DNA of 23,340 bases from Clostridiales bacterium (GCA_019419995.1 JAHZHZ010000023.1:1-23340), one strand, 5' to 3'; positions 15,181 to 23,239 are shown, numbered from the stretch's first letter. Numbers and translations: made by a program. Notes: a model not told the origin generated them from the letters alone.

Positions 15181-15224
15181 GGCCACGCCTCCTTCGCAAA
15201 TTGATGCTTTGCACTCATCTTCCT

Positions 15225-15252
15225 ATTATACACAAAAAGCGGCATTTTGCAA
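15225..15252 (-). promoter_or_regulatory. Sigma-A promoter of the ECF sigma operon with flanking inverted repeat
   Basis: On the minus strand TTGCAA (15247-15252) and a perfect TATAAT (15225-15230) are 16 bases apart. A 9-bp perfect inverted repeat, GCGGCATTT (15239-15247) and AAATGCCGC (15270-15278), brackets the -35 box and could be a regulator site. The remaining gap to the activase gene holds only the hairpin at 15373-15402. Confidence 0.65.
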
Positions 15253-15359
15253 CGCTTCACCAAATTTTCAAATGCCGCAGGACCCGGGCCATGAACCGAT
15301 GTCTTGCATTCCCATATACCAATCGACTTTCCGATACTGGACGCAATCCGTCTAGTGAC

Positions 15360-15402
15360 GAAGAAAGCGAGAACCGCTGCGAAGTTACAGCTCCGCAGCG
15401 GT
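15360..15402 (-). terminator. Probable terminator of the glycyl-radical operon
   Basis: A 9-bp perfect stem ACCGCTGCG/CGCAGCGGT (15373-15381 with 15394-15402) with a 12-base loop lies 65 bases after the activase stop. On the minus strand it is followed by TTCTCGCTTTCTTC, T-rich but interrupted, so termination efficiency is uncertain. Confidence 0.6.
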
Positions 15403-15467
15403 CAGGGATTAATAGGTCTGCATCTTACTTATTTTCTCTCGACCTATTTTAAGATATTACTCTTGAT

Positions 15468-16394
15468 CTACATTTGGCCTGTCTTTTCACACAGCCAATT
15501 TTTTCCTACGATCATTCGCAAATGCTCCATGTGTTTTTCTTCCGGTGGACGCAGGTCTGACAGGGAATACTCCATTCCCAACTGCGCATACTTTCCCATT
15601 CCCAAAGTATGGTATGGCAGCAGTTCCAGTTTTTCTGCGCCCAATTCTGCTGCGAAGCGTGCCGTTTGAGCGACATTGGATTCGGAATCATTAAGTCCTG
15701 GAATCACCGGCATGCGAAAAATAATCCGCTTTTTTCGTTCTGACAGCTTTCGCGCATTTTCCAAAATGAGTTCATTTCCGGTGCCCGTTAGTTGGCGATG
15801 TCGGTTGCAATCCATGTGCTTCAGGTCAAAAAAGAATAATCCTGTATGTTCTATTACCGCCTCGAAAGCCTCCCAGGGCACGCATCCACAAGTTTCCACC
15901 GCGGTATGTACACCTTCTGCACAGGCCATTCTCAACAGTGTAGACGCGAAATCTGCTTGAAGAAGCGCCTCGCCGCCTGATAGAGTCAAGCCCCCGCCAG
16001 AGCGACGATAAAATGAAAAATCTTTGCGCACTTCTTCCATAATTTCTTCAGCGCTCATACAACGCCCCAGCATTTCCCTGGCCCCAAAGATACAGGCATT
16101 CACGCACTTCCCGCAACTGCTACATCTGTCCCAATGCATAGACATTCTGTTATCCAGCATCTCGCAGGCTTTATGATCGCACCACTCCGTACATTTACCG
16201 CAATTTACGCATTTTTGTGGCAGAACCCGCAGTTGAGGCAGAGGCCGCAGGCCCTCCGGATTAGCGCACCATCTGCAGCGAAGGGAACAACCCTTAAAAA
16301 ACACAATGGTTCTTATGCCGTCTCCATCATGCAGATTGTAGCGCTGAATGTTAAACAGCCTGCCTTGAACTGCCGTATTATACTCTCCAAGCAA
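15468..16394 (-). CDS. Glycyl-radical enzyme activating protein (radical SAM)
   Basis: A 308-residue activase that uses S-adenosylmethionine and a [4Fe-4S] cluster to place the radical on the glycine of its partner enzyme. The radical-SAM motif is GCSLRCRWC (C36, C40, C43). An inserted ferredoxin-like domain carries two further cysteine sets (C62/C65/C68/C72 and C91/C94/C97/C101), typical of activases of dehydratase- and lyase-type glycyl-radical enzymes and absent from classical PflA. SGGEALLQ, the SAM-binding GGE motif, is present. The start is TTG 16394, eight bases after AGGAGG, which itself overlaps the stop of the glycyl-radical enzyme gene 12 bases upstream. It ends the operon and surely serves that enzyme. 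Confidence 0.94.
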   Translation of the reverse strand: MLGEYNTAVQGRLFNIQRYNLHDGDGIRTIVFFKGCSLRCRWCANPEGLRPLPQLRVLPQKCVNCGKCTEWCDHKACEMLDNRMSMHWDRCSSCGKCVNACIFGAREMLGRCMSAEEIMEEVRKDFSFYRRSGGGLTLSGGEALLQADFASTLLRMACAEGVHTAVETCGCVPWEAFEAVIEHTGLFFFDLKHMDCNRHRQLTGTGNELILENARKLSERKKRIIFRMPVIPGLNDSESNVAQTARFAAELGAEKLELLPYHTLGMGKYAQLGMEYSLSDLRPPEEKHMEHLRMIVGKNWLCEKTGQM

Positions 16395-16406
16395 CTTTGA
16401 TCCTCC

Positions 16407-18791
16407 TCATACCCGTTGATACTCCGTGCGTAAAATGATTTGCTGCTGGACTTCTGCGCTCAATTCCGTATAGAATGCGCTGTATCCTGCCACACGAACC
16501 ACCAAATCGCGATAATTCTCAGGATGCTTTTGAGCATCCAACAGGGTTTGCCTGGATACGACATTGAACTGTACCTGCGCACCGTGGATGTCGCAATATC
16601 CGCGCAGCATCTGGACAAACTTTCCCAGATCTTCCGCCTTGTCTAAGGCATTTCCTGAAAATTTCTGGTTATAAATCAGCCCCTTCATCAGACGGACGTG
16701 ATCCACTCTGGCCACAGATTTCATGCTCGCTGTTGGTCCATGACAATCTCTCCCCGCAGAGGGTGATACGCCTTCGGCAAGCGGGGTTTTCTCCAAGCGC
16801 CCATCCGGTGTTGCTCCTACCAATGCACCAAAGCCAATATTAGCCGTAATTGCTGTAAGACCTGCGGTAAAACTTCCTCCCCTGGCATTTTTATATTTTT
16901 CCAACTCGTCCAGGCAGACATCTACCGCAAAGCGTGCCAGCAGATCCACCTCCTCAATGTCATTCCCGTATTTGGGAACGTCATTTATCAGATGCTGTCT
17001 CAGCGCCTCTTTCCCTGCAAAATTTGCTGACAATGCCTCTCTCAGTTCAACGGGATCCAAACTCTTCTCTTCAAATACCAGCTTTTTGATGGCGTATAGA
17101 CTATCGGCTGCATTGGCAACTCCTACAAGGCCCGGGCAAGTAAAATTATACCTTGCACCCCCGTTGGTAACGTCCCTTCCAGATTGCACACAGCTATCAT
17201 AAAGAATTGAAACCAGGGGAATGGGCATGATCTGGCGGTTTACCTGATCAATGAGATTATTTTCAATGACGTTGTGGCGGATGAAAAAAGCGGCCTGTTC
17301 ACGGTATGCTTCCTTAAATGATTCAAAGCTCGCATGTTCTTCCAGGCGACCGGTTTTGGGGCCCACCTGCTTCCCCGTCAGTTGGCAGATACCACCATGT
17401 ATCGTCAACTCAATGAGCTTGCCCAAAGAAATATATCCGCCGTTCGCACGCATCCACATGTCCACTACGGAGTTTTCTACACAGCCAATGGGCGCATAGT
17501 TTCGGGCCTCTTTCAGTGGAATTCCATGAGATACCAACGATTCAATGGCTACATCTTCATTAAAAATGACAGGATGCCCCGTTCCCATTTTCAAATTTTC
17601 ACACACGGCGCGGAAAAAACGCTCGGAAGTAATGGAAGAAACCCGAACAGAGAAATTGGGTTCATACAGTCTGCAATGCCTGTGCGCATCCAGACACATA
17701 TACGATAGCGCATTGACCGCTTCCCGTCCATTTTCATCAGTACCACCGATAATGACATTTTCTCCCATGGGAAAGCCCGCAAGTATGCGTGCGGTTGCTA
17801 ATTTATATAGCTTTACCATTTCCGCAAACTTTAACCAGAAACAGTCCAACACTTCCTGAAGTTTTTCTTTTTCAATTCCCTTCTCCAAATCTGCCAGCAA
17901 ATAGGGATAGGCAAATTGATCCAGGCGTCCGACCGTCACAGCCGCGCCGTCTGTTTCAATTTGCGCGGCCAACTGAATAAACCACACGCATTGCAGTGCT
18001 TCTTGAAAATTGCGTGCCGGAAACTCAGGAACGCGCATGCACACTTTGCTAATCTGCTCCAATTCAAGTCGGCGTTCCAGATTATTTTCCACATCGGCCT
18101 GTGCCCGTGCAACTTCACCGTAGCGATGTGCCCAATGGATTACAGCCTCCAGACAAATCTCCGCCGCCTGATAAAACAGATCCTTTTCCATGTTCTCGCT
18201 CAGGCTCAGATCCAGCTCAAGGCGCTTTTGCTGGACTTCCCGAATAATGTCGCGAAGGCCACGCCTGAGTATTTTTTCATGGTCCATCAGTACATGTCCC
18301 AGGCCCGTATCTTCATGGGCGCTTACAGAAAATACGCCCGCTTCCATACGTACCTTTCGCGTCTGTTCCGGCATTTGCGCAAACAGGCGTTCGTTAAGCG
18401 TACGACCATGCCAGTATGGAAAAATTTCCAGCAACTGATGTCTGGTTTGCTCTGAAAGCTCAAATTGGTCGTATTCCCTCGTACTGAGGGTATCCAATTC
18501 CTCTTCCAACCACTGAGTGGACATCTCCGGAAAAACGGGGCAACTGCGCCGGCGGGATCCATAATGTCCTACAATCAGTTCATCAGGATAGATCGGACAG
18601 GTAATCCCGGAAAGTATTTCCCTGAGACATTGTGCTCGACGGAGCAGCGGCGGAAGTTCTTCTGTTTTTTGGTATACTTGGGTGACAATAACAGCCCGTT
18701 CGCTGCACACACTGGGCTTCGCCATAAAAACTGCTTCCCTCAACCGACGGACGCGTTGCGTAGGCTCAAATTCAATAGATTTGATTTCCAT
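16407..18791 (-). CDS. Glycyl-radical enzyme, dehydratase-like (PFL2/GRE family), substrate unknown
   Basis: A 794-residue glycyl-radical enzyme. The radical glycine is G769 in RVAGYSAFYTEL; the thiyl cysteine is C437 in APIGCVENSV, with the catalytic-base Glu at E439. The GCVE motif and H166 (GLGHVLMDHEKIL) are features of the diol dehydratase/CutC/HypD type rather than pyruvate formate-lyase (which has CC). Substrate-contact regions differ from well-known members: GCVEP is GCVEN, and the usual segment ending in SNGHS is IETDGAAVTVGRLDQ (about 278-292). So I expect C-O (or C-N/C-S) bond cleavage on an untested substrate. ATG 18791 has TGGAGG six bases upstream. It lies between an IolG-like oxidoreductase and its activase. 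Confidence 0.93.
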   Translation of the reverse strand: MEIKSIEFEPTQRVRRLREAVFMAKPSVCSERAVIVTQVYQKTEELPPLLRRAQCLREILSGITCPIYPDELIVGHYGSRRRSCPVFPEMSTQWLEEELDTLSTREYDQFELSEQTRHQLLEIFPYWHGRTLNERLFAQMPEQTRKVRMEAGVFSVSAHEDTGLGHVLMDHEKILRRGLRDIIREVQQKRLELDLSLSENMEKDLFYQAAEICLEAVIHWAHRYGEVARAQADVENNLERRLELEQISKVCMRVPEFPARNFQEALQCVWFIQLAAQIETDGAAVTVGRLDQFAYPYLLADLEKGIEKEKLQEVLDCFWLKFAEMVKLYKLATARILAGFPMGENVIIGGTDENGREAVNALSYMCLDAHRHCRLYEPNFSVRVSSITSERFFRAVCENLKMGTGHPVIFNEDVAIESLVSHGIPLKEARNYAPIGCVENSVVDMWMRANGGYISLGKLIELTIHGGICQLTGKQVGPKTGRLEEHASFESFKEAYREQAAFFIRHNVIENNLIDQVNRQIMPIPLVSILYDSCVQSGRDVTNGGARYNFTCPGLVGVANAADSLYAIKKLVFEEKSLDPVELREALSANFAGKEALRQHLINDVPKYGNDIEEVDLLARFAVDVCLDELEKYKNARGGSFTAGLTAITANIGFGALVGATPDGRLEKTPLAEGVSPSAGRDCHGPTASMKSVARVDHVRLMKGLIYNQKFSGNALDKAEDLGKFVQMLRGYCDIHGAQVQFNVVSRQTLLDAQKHPENYRDLVVRVAGYSAFYTELSAEVQQQIILRTEYQRV

Positions 18792-18817
18792 ACTTTACCT
18801 CCAAAGGGCCTCTGCAC

Positions 18818-19852
18818 TCACAGATTTTCGGGAGAATGCGATATATGTACCAACTGCTTCTTTAAAAAAGATTCCTTTGTAGCCAATACTACTCTGGTAC
18901 TGGCCGTCCCATCTGAAGCCTGAAGCGACGGTTTGCGTCCAGTAACTATACAGTCAAAGAATTCTTGCATTTCACCGAGGAAGGCCTGTTGAAAGCGCTC
19001 CCGGAACTCCGCCACACATTCCTGGCGAACGCCGCTGCGATCGTAAATAATTGCCAGATTTTTCTGCGGCACCGGACTAATTCGCAATGTTCCCTCCGTG
19101 CCTACAATCTCCGTTTCAATGTGATAGCCGTGAACGGCTGTCCGCCCAGTATGCAGCATGCCCATGGTGCCGTTTTCCAACTCGTACAGCGCACAACCTA
19201 CTTCCACATCATTGTATTGTGCAAATTCGGGAAACGCATAGTTGCCACCAGTGGCAAACACATTGCTTGCCCGCGACCCCAAAAACCAGTGAATCAAGTC
19301 CACGTCATGGACGCCCATGGCCACAAACAGACCGCTGCTGTACTTTTCCATTTCCAGCACTTTGGGAACAGACGAAATAGGATCAATGCCCGTGGCCTTG
19401 ACCAGATAGGGCGTACCAATGCAGCCTTCTTCAATCTTACGCTTGGCGTAGATATAGGAAGGGTCAAACCTGCGCATAAAGCCCATCATAAATACCTGCT
19501 GGGGATGCTGGCGCACAATTTTCTCAATTTCCAGACATTCCTCAACATCTACCCCCATGGGTTTTTCCACAAACACATGTTTGCCCTTTTGGAGCGCACG
19601 GATTGCCTGGGGAGCATGAAGCGCCGTAGATGTGACTATGATTACCGCGTCTATCTCTGCCTTATCCAGCATCTCATCATAATTATTGAAAACCGTGCGT
19701 ACGCCCAATTCACGCTGCGCAAATTCCAATTCGGCAGGAACAATGCTGCATGCGGCTACGATCTCCGCCACAGGAATTTCCCTGGCTATGTTGAGCGCGT
19801 GCATGGTCCCCATGCGCCCAAGACCCGCTATTCCAACACGAATTCTTTCCAT
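18818..19852 (-). CDS. Gfo/Idh/MocA oxidoreductase, inositol 2-dehydrogenase-like
   Basis: A 344-residue NAD(P)-dependent oxidoreductase. N-terminal Rossmann fold with GLGRMG (10-15); conserved Lys97 in FVEKPMG; a GFMRRFDPSY segment (124-133) as in IolG inositol 2-dehydrogenases; then the GVHDVDLIHWF motif with H182. The catalytic Asp normally four residues before that His (D-x-x-x-H) is Ala178 here, which I read directly in the DNA. It may use D183/D185 instead, or have changed chemistry. ATG 19852 has GAGAGG ten bases upstream. It follows the AroE-like gene by 20 bases and precedes the glycyl-radical enzyme by 26. The substrate is probably a polyol, cyclitol or sugar acid, by family and context only. 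Confidence 0.9.
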   Translation of the reverse strand: MERIRVGIAGLGRMGTMHALNIAREIPVAEIVAACSIVPAELEFAQRELGVRTVFNNYDEMLDKAEIDAVIIVTSTALHAPQAIRALQKGKHVFVEKPMGVDVEECLEIEKIVRQHPQQVFMMGFMRRFDPSYIYAKRKIEEGCIGTPYLVKATGIDPISSVPKVLEMEKYSSGLFVAMGVHDVDLIHWFLGSRASNVFATGGNYAFPEFAQYNDVEVGCALYELENGTMGMLHTGRTAVHGYHIETEIVGTEGTLRISPVPQKNLAIIYDRSGVRQECVAEFRERFQQAFLGEMQEFFDCIVTGRKPSLQASDGTASTRVVLATKESFLKKQLVHISHSPENL

Positions 19853-19872
19853 TCTTTACTGCCTCTCACTTC

Positions 19873-20751
19873 TCAATTGTTCGTAGCAGAACATACGTCG
19901 CTTTCTACTCGCTGCAGCGCAGCCTGAAGCAAAGCGAGTTCAATTTTCGCGCCAGTCCAGATTTCAAAACTGCGCTTTGCCTGGTTTAACGACATTCTGG
20001 CACCATTAACCGCCTTCGCGCCATGTTCACGGGCGATCTGCAAAATCGGCGTCTCCCAAGGCGCATATACCACATGATACACTGTTTTACTTTCATTCAG
20101 CACGGACACGTCAAAGGTGTGCTGTTTCACGGCATTGGTTGCCATTCCTACGGGAGTGATATCGATAATGAGATCGCTCTGCCGAATTTCACGGTTGAGC
20201 GCTTCTTCATCCAGTGCTTTCCAGTCGGCCAAACCCGGATGCCAGTTGTTCATTTGTTCCGCACAAGCGCGTGCTTTATCCGCAGTACGGTTTAACCAGC
20301 TTACGTGCTCTGCCTGCTCAGCAACCAGTGCCAGTGACACCGGGCCGGAGACTGCGCCAGCTCCAATAATCGCCACACGCTTCCCCTGCACATTAATTCC
20401 ACTATCATGCAACGACTGGCGAAAACCATAATAATCCGTATTATATCCAAACATTTTGCCTTCACGGATCGCCACAGTATTGACGGCTCCGAGTTTTTCA
20501 GCTTCTTCATCCACTTCATCCAGGTATTCCATGATGGCACGCTTATAAGGCATTGTCACATTAAATCCTACGGCGCCCAAGGCTTTTAAGCCTTCCACAG
20601 CCTTCCGCAAATCCTGGGGTTTAAACTCAAAAAGCAAATAGGCATAGTCCAAATGCAGATTTTCTGCAAAGATACTCATGATTACGGGCGTGCGTGCCAC
20701 GCGATTGGGGTAACCAATAGCCCCGAGAAGACGGGTACCGCTGCTGGTCAT
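19873..20751 (-). CDS. Divergent shikimate/quinate dehydrogenase-like protein (AroE family)
   Basis: A 292-residue AroE-fold NAD(P)-dependent dehydrogenase. Conserved: catalytic Lys70 (NVTMPYK), Asn91 (GAVNT), Asp106 (YNTD), TPVGM, VVYAPWETPIL and Q257 in NGARMSLNQAKRSFEIWTG. Altered: the shikimate-carboxylate SxS motif (usually GxPIxHSxSP) is GYPNRVARTP, so the serines are Ala19 and Thr21; and the nucleotide loop is GAGAVSGP instead of GAGGAAR. An xRTP form resembles, as I recall, actinobacterial quinate/shikimate dehydrogenases. A role in catabolism, not the aromatic pathway, is inferred from the operon. The start is ATG 20751 behind GGGGAGAGG; a GTG at 20769 overlapping the previous stop would make that site coding. 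Confidence 0.88.
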   Translation of the reverse strand: MTSSGTRLLGAIGYPNRVARTPVIMSIFAENLHLDYAYLLFEFKPQDLRKAVEGLKALGAVGFNVTMPYKRAIMEYLDEVDEEAEKLGAVNTVAIREGKMFGYNTDYYGFRQSLHDSGINVQGKRVAIIGAGAVSGPVSLALVAEQAEHVSWLNRTADKARACAEQMNNWHPGLADWKALDEEALNREIRQSDLIIDITPVGMATNAVKQHTFDVSVLNESKTVYHVVYAPWETPILQIAREHGAKAVNGARMSLNQAKRSFEIWTGAKIELALLQAALQRVESDVCSATNN

Positions 20752-20765
20752 GTACCTCTCCCCTT

Positions 20766-21890
20766 TCACAGTTCTTCTTTTTCAAAAATAACCGTTTTGC
20801 CCGTTCTACCGGCCTGCATAATTGCCTCCGCTATACGATTGACGGTATAGGCTTGTTCGGGCAAAACAAGGGGCTGACTGCCATTGATAATTGCGCTGAA
20901 CCAGCTTCTAAACTCCAGAGCAGGCGCGCTTGTCATCAATTCATTGCGTGGACGCTGATCATCCAACAAAAATCTGTGTGACAGATCCGGTCGAATGGTC
21001 ACGAGATCTCCATTCTGAACACTGTTCATCACGTAATCAAAGCTTCCATAGCCATAATCACCCTGGATTTGTTCCGCGCCCCCGCGGGTTCCGCACAGCG
21101 TAGTCATGGCTTCTCGAGCGTCACGCAGATTCAGGGCATAGGAAGCTTCCACCAGCAGCGTCGCACCATTTCGCATCTTTACAAAACCTATGGCAGAATC
21201 TTCCACATTAAATCGCTGTGGATCCCACGGCCCGAATACATTGCCCTCGGGCTGATCCGCCAGTTTATGAAAGACGCTTCCCGAAACGGATTCCACATCA
21301 TAATTGTTCATAAACCACAATGCCAGATCGATAGCATGAACGCCAATATCCAGCATGGGGCCCCCGCTCTGCCCGGCGCTGAGGAAATTTCCCCAGGTAG
21401 GAGCGCGCCGGCGACGAGTTGCGTGGGCTTTTGCGTAATAAATTTCCCCCAGTTCACCAGCATCACAGGCTCTTTTTATGGCCTGCGAATCGTGACGAAA
21501 ACGATTTTGATAGCTGATTGAAAGCATCTTTCCCGTTTCCTTCTGCACCTTTATCATTTCCCGGGCCGCTTCCAATGTATCGGCGATGGGTTTTTCACAC
21601 AATACATGCTTTCCAGCCCGCATAGCTGCTATGGAGATTGGCGCATGGGTCATGTTGGGTGTACAAATATGCACCACGTCAATGCGATCATCCGCCAATA
21701 GTTCTTCCACCGTATCATAGACTCGAACCTCTGAGCCGTAGCTCTGGGCCAAAGCTTTTGCGCGGCCAGAGTCCATATCCTGCACTGCATGCAGGCGCGC
21801 AAGGCCAGAGTTTGCTCGAATGGCAGGAACATGTTTCATTCCCGCTATTCCTCCACAGCCTATAAGAGCCACATTTAAAAGATCAGCCAT
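20766..21890 (-). CDS. Gfo/Idh/MocA family oxidoreductase
   Basis: A 374-residue NAD(P)-dependent oxidoreductase. N-terminal Rossmann motif GCGGIAG (11-17), catalytic Lys100 in VLCEKPIADT, and the complete D-x-x-x-H pair Asp181/His185 in GGPMLDIGVHAIDLALWF, so it should be active. The C-terminal sheet domain follows (about 130-350). ATG 21890 follows GGAGGAG by eight bases; longer readings toward 21950 run into the intergenic hairpin and are rejected. It lies 95 bases after the permease and 14 bases before the AroE-like gene. It probably oxidises or reduces a hydroxyl of the operon's substrate; the identity is unknown. Two Gfo/Idh enzymes in one operon often act as an oxidation-reduction (epimerising) pair. 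Confidence 0.92.
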   Translation of the reverse strand: MADLLNVALIGCGGIAGMKHVPAIRANSGLARLHAVQDMDSGRAKALAQSYGSEVRVYDTVEELLADDRIDVVHICTPNMTHAPISIAAMRAGKHVLCEKPIADTLEAAREMIKVQKETGKMLSISYQNRFRHDSQAIKRACDAGELGEIYYAKAHATRRRRAPTWGNFLSAGQSGGPMLDIGVHAIDLALWFMNNYDVESVSGSVFHKLADQPEGNVFGPWDPQRFNVEDSAIGFVKMRNGATLLVEASYALNLRDAREAMTTLCGTRGGAEQIQGDYGYGSFDYVMNSVQNGDLVTIRPDLSHRFLLDDQRPRNELMTSAPALEFRSWFSAIINGSQPLVLPEQAYTVNRIAEAIMQAGRTGKTVIFEKEEL

Positions 21891-21940
21891 ACCTTTACTC
21901 CTCCTACCAAAACAGCATTTGAAATATACAACCACAATAA

Positions 21941-21977
21941 CTGCGCACATTTGCGGGCATATCGCAAATGTACGCAG
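21941..21977 (-). terminator. Intergenic hairpin between permease and dehydrogenase genes (attenuator-like)
   Basis: A 15-bp stem (21941-21955 with 21963-21977) and 7-base loop lies 8 bases after the permease stop. Its single non-Watson-Crick position becomes a G-U pair on the minus-strand RNA. The following TTATTGTGGTTG is only a weak T-tract, so partial termination or RNA processing is more likely than full termination. Confidence 0.55.
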
Positions 21978-21985
21978 TTTAGCCC

Positions 21986-23239
21986 TTATGGAATAAATGT
22001 TCCTATCAGATTTGAAGCCAACACAATCAGTACCAGAGCAACTGGATAGGTGGAAGCGTAAGCTGCTGCAACATCATCGGTCCCGGCAACACCAATCAAA
22101 GTTCCCAGCGCTGGCGTAGAGGTCATGCCTCCCGTCAAAGAGCCCAGGGTGTTGAGCAGCTGCAACTTAAGAACGCGTTTGGCCAGGACATAACCCACCA
22201 GCATTGGTAATACCGTCATAATGACGCCAGCGACAAAGCCATATACAACTAACATGACTCCATGCTCGGACTGTTGAATCTGTGCCACCAATTCCACGCC
22301 TCCGCCTACACCTGCGCCCAGCAAGAACAGCATCAATCCGAATTCACGGAAATTGCGAAGGGTTTTTGAAGGCACTTCCAGATTTAAACGTCCCAAATGT
22401 CCAAAGTGTCCCAAAATCAGAGCCATGATGAGGGAACCTCCCGTATTGCCCAAGCTAAAGCAGGGGCCTGAAAAGCCTTCGGATGTGAGGGGAATCTGGA
22501 TTCCGCCTAAAATAATTCCCAATACAACCGCAAGTCCAAATGCGCCGTAGCCAAACTCATCCAGCAGCTCCCCTTTAACGCGGGGGCGATTTGCAGATTG
22601 TTCCGGTTTTGCACCGTTAATCAGCGTGCGCTCATAGGTCATATCGCTGTGCAACAGTTTGGGCACAATCTGCACAAACAATACTACACCCACCACGCCA
22701 AAGGGATAGGCTATGGCATGGCCCAAAGATACCAGGCCTTCTTCCTGAGCCACTGCCTTGGCTGCGGAAAAAGCCGGCGTAGAAGTCAGAGCACCAGACA
22801 TGACTCCCGTGCTAAAGGATGATCCAATTCCCGGTATGAGCGCAAAGGCAACCGTCAGTACTGTGCCAATGAAAATGATCACTGCTCCCAACGGGACATA
22901 TGATTTCACATTCAAGCGAAGATTGCGGAAAAAATTAGGTCCCGCAATGAAACCCACGCTTGTGACAAACAGAATCAGTCCCACCGATTCCAGAAATCCA
23001 TATTTGCTTACCATCGAATTATCCGCATTATCCACAAAAAACAGTTTCAACAGTGGAATTTTCTGTAGTAGCGGCTGGGTATATAAATATCCAAAGAGCA
23101 ATGCAACCAAAAATACGCCAGCTGTTCCCAGCGAAAGCCCCTTAACCTTTATACTTCCAAGGGCGTATCCAATAAAGGCGATTAAAAAAGCGCCCATCAA
23201 AACTACTGTCGTTTCGTTCATCGACAGCCACTGATCCAT
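21986..23239 (-). CDS. AspT/YidE/YbjL-type (AAE family) permease lacking the central TrkA_C domains
   Basis: A 417-residue integral membrane protein with about ten or eleven hydrophobic segments. It shows the internal duplication of the aspartate:alanine exchanger family: LTSTPAFSAA (151-160) and MTSTPALGTL (372-381); GLILFVTSVGFIAGPNF (87-103) and GLMLFLLGAGVGGGVEL (301-317); YPFGVVGVV (178-186) and YPVALVLIV (398-406). In AspT, YidE and YbjL (about 540-560 residues) two TrkA_C domains separate the halves; here only a short hydrophilic linker (about 195-230) does. It probably exchanges or transports an organic anion into the pathway. I prefer ATG 23239, eleven bases after AAGGG; GTG 23248 and ATG 23221 are alternatives. 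Confidence 0.88.
   Translation of the reverse strand: MDQWLSMNETTVVLMGAFLIAFIGYALGSIKVKGLSLGTAGVFLVALLFGYLYTQPLLQKIPLLKLFFVDNADNSMVSKYGFLESVGLILFVTSVGFIAGPNFFRNLRLNVKSYVPLGAVIIFIGTVLTVAFALIPGIGSSFSTGVMSGALTSTPAFSAAKAVAQEEGLVSLGHAIAYPFGVVGVVLFVQIVPKLLHSDMTYERTLINGAKPEQSANRPRVKGELLDEFGYGAFGLAVVLGIILGGIQIPLTSEGFSGPCFSLGNTGGSLIMALILGHFGHLGRLNLEVPSKTLRNFREFGLMLFLLGAGVGGGVELVAQIQQSEHGVMLVVYGFVAGVIMTVLPMLVGYVLAKRVLKLQLLNTLGSLTGGMTSTPALGTLIGVAGTDDVAAAYASTYPVALVLIVLASNLIGTFIP

Noticed and set aside
18965..19927. 320-codon plus-strand open frame opposite the IolG-like gene
   Set aside because: It covers a clear Gfo/Idh gene on the other strand, is rich in His/Phe/Arg as antisense frames are, and has no ribosome site or domain.
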